This document shows, in pieces, positions 63,684 through 64,000 of a stretch of DNA of 64,000 nt. Position 1 is the stretch's first letter. Every line of letters begins with the position of its first letter. A model generated the notes under the pieces. That model was given only the letters and a program-made list of their open reading frames with translations. It did no database searches and had not been told where the DNA came from. Source of the DNA: AC-32 sp963716865 (lineage in GTDB: Bacteria > Actinomycetota > Thermoleophilia > Gaiellales > Gaiellaceae); the NCBI GenBank assembly GCA_963716865.1, contig CAVQUF010000001.1:434001-498000 (forward strand), read 5' to 3'. Made by a program: the position numbers and the translations under genes.

Positions 63684-64000
63684 ATGGCCATCTCAACCGA
63701 CACCTACCGGAAGGCGCTTGCCGTTCCGGACCTGACCGACGCGGCTCATGGGCAACACGCTCTTCAGCTCCTCGTCAACGAGGCGGTCACAGCACTGTGT
63801 GAGGCATCGGGCTGCGAGCTAATCGTCAACCGCGCGTATCCAGTCGTGTCGCTTGCGGACAACTACGAGCTACTGGGCTATTTACCGGACGCGGCCGCAC
63901 GTGACGCCCGCTATACGCGTTACGTGAGCGAGAGCGAGGTGCTGCGGACACACACGAGCGCGATGCTCCCGAGCCTGCTGCGCCGAGTCGCGCTCGCGTC
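63684..64000 (+). CDS. PheS-related ligase-like protein, N-terminal part (runs off right edge)
   Basis: 105 codons visible, ATG 63684 with AAGGAGGAG 4-5 nt upstream. It reads YRKALAVPDLTDAAHGQHAL, then VNRAYPVVSLADNYELLGYL, RYTRYVSESEVLRTHTSAML and PSLLRRVALA. VLRTHTSAMLP corresponds to the LLRTHTS motif of phenylalanyl-tRNA synthetase alpha chains, but the surroundings match the actinobacterial PheS-related ligase group of unknown substrate (I recall the label SrmL) rather than PheS itself. Function unproven. Confidence 0.65.
   Translation, partial: MAISTDTYRKALAVPDLTDAAHGQHALQLLVNEAVTALCEASGCELIVNRAYPVVSLADNYELLGYLPDAAARDARYTRYVSESEVLRTHTSAMLPSLLRRVALA

Overview
The window is 64 kb of very GC-rich, gene-dense DNA, most consistent with an actinobacterium and possibly the Thermoleophilia side of the phylum. 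The pointers are the LexA box of the CGAAC-N4-GTTCG type, DUF4242 and LAL-type LuxR proteins, GTG starts, many 1-4 nt start/stop overlaps, and very frequent leaderless genes. At least sixteen start codons have a TANNNT -10 element ending only 6-8 nt upstream. I saw no tRNA, rRNA operon, IS element or CRISPR array. One structural RNA, RNase P RNA, lies near the right end.

Left part (1-13 kb): the edge of an FAD oxidoreductase behind a tandem palindromic operator; an FAH-family hydrolase and a CDF metal exporter; an EamA-MFS-HPPD operon (the HPPD step belongs to tyrosine catabolism); SDR and methyltransferase genes; and a MarR-proline dehydrogenase operon whose 18-bp palindrome carries the -35 hexamers of both divergent promoters. 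UbiE-like and UbiA-like membrane genes and a coiled-coil protein follow. 13-26 kb: xseA-xseB, cyclic-nucleotide-binding proteins (two stand-alone, one fused to an MFS transporter), an ECF sigma factor, a cytoplasmic subtilase, a GAF protein, an odd repeat protein, glycerate kinase, a flippase-like protein, a GT4 glycosyltransferase, an L,D-transpeptidase, an adenosine deaminase-like enzyme and a LuxR solo.

26-31 kb is a lower-GC, accessory-looking patch: a LAL regulator, an HD-GYP/membrane-sensor gene broken by several frameshifts, a 28-codon ORF with a consensus promoter, and another LuxR solo. 31-43 kb holds two complete oligopeptide ABC transporter operons back to back. 43-49 kb carries a primary-type sigma factor, topoisomerase III, PlsC, a PolA-like 5'-3' exonuclease and an HDAC-family deacetylase. 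49-57 kb has a divergent NarL/HisKA_3 two-component pair and a redox operon (GltD-like, NifJ, DHOD-like) in which two genes are frameshifted. 57-62 kb has a second LAL regulator and a DUF4242-vanadium haloperoxidase pair.

The right end has rnpB with its promoter inside the preceding reading frame, a zinc-ribbon protein coupled to lexA, a VOC protein, and a leaderless 24-codon leader ORF. The leader precedes a PheS-related ligase-like gene that runs off the window, and the ligase's Shine-Dalgarno sequence can pair with an anti-SD stretch just after the leader stop. That leader/ligase unit is the most promising candidate for an undescribed system here.
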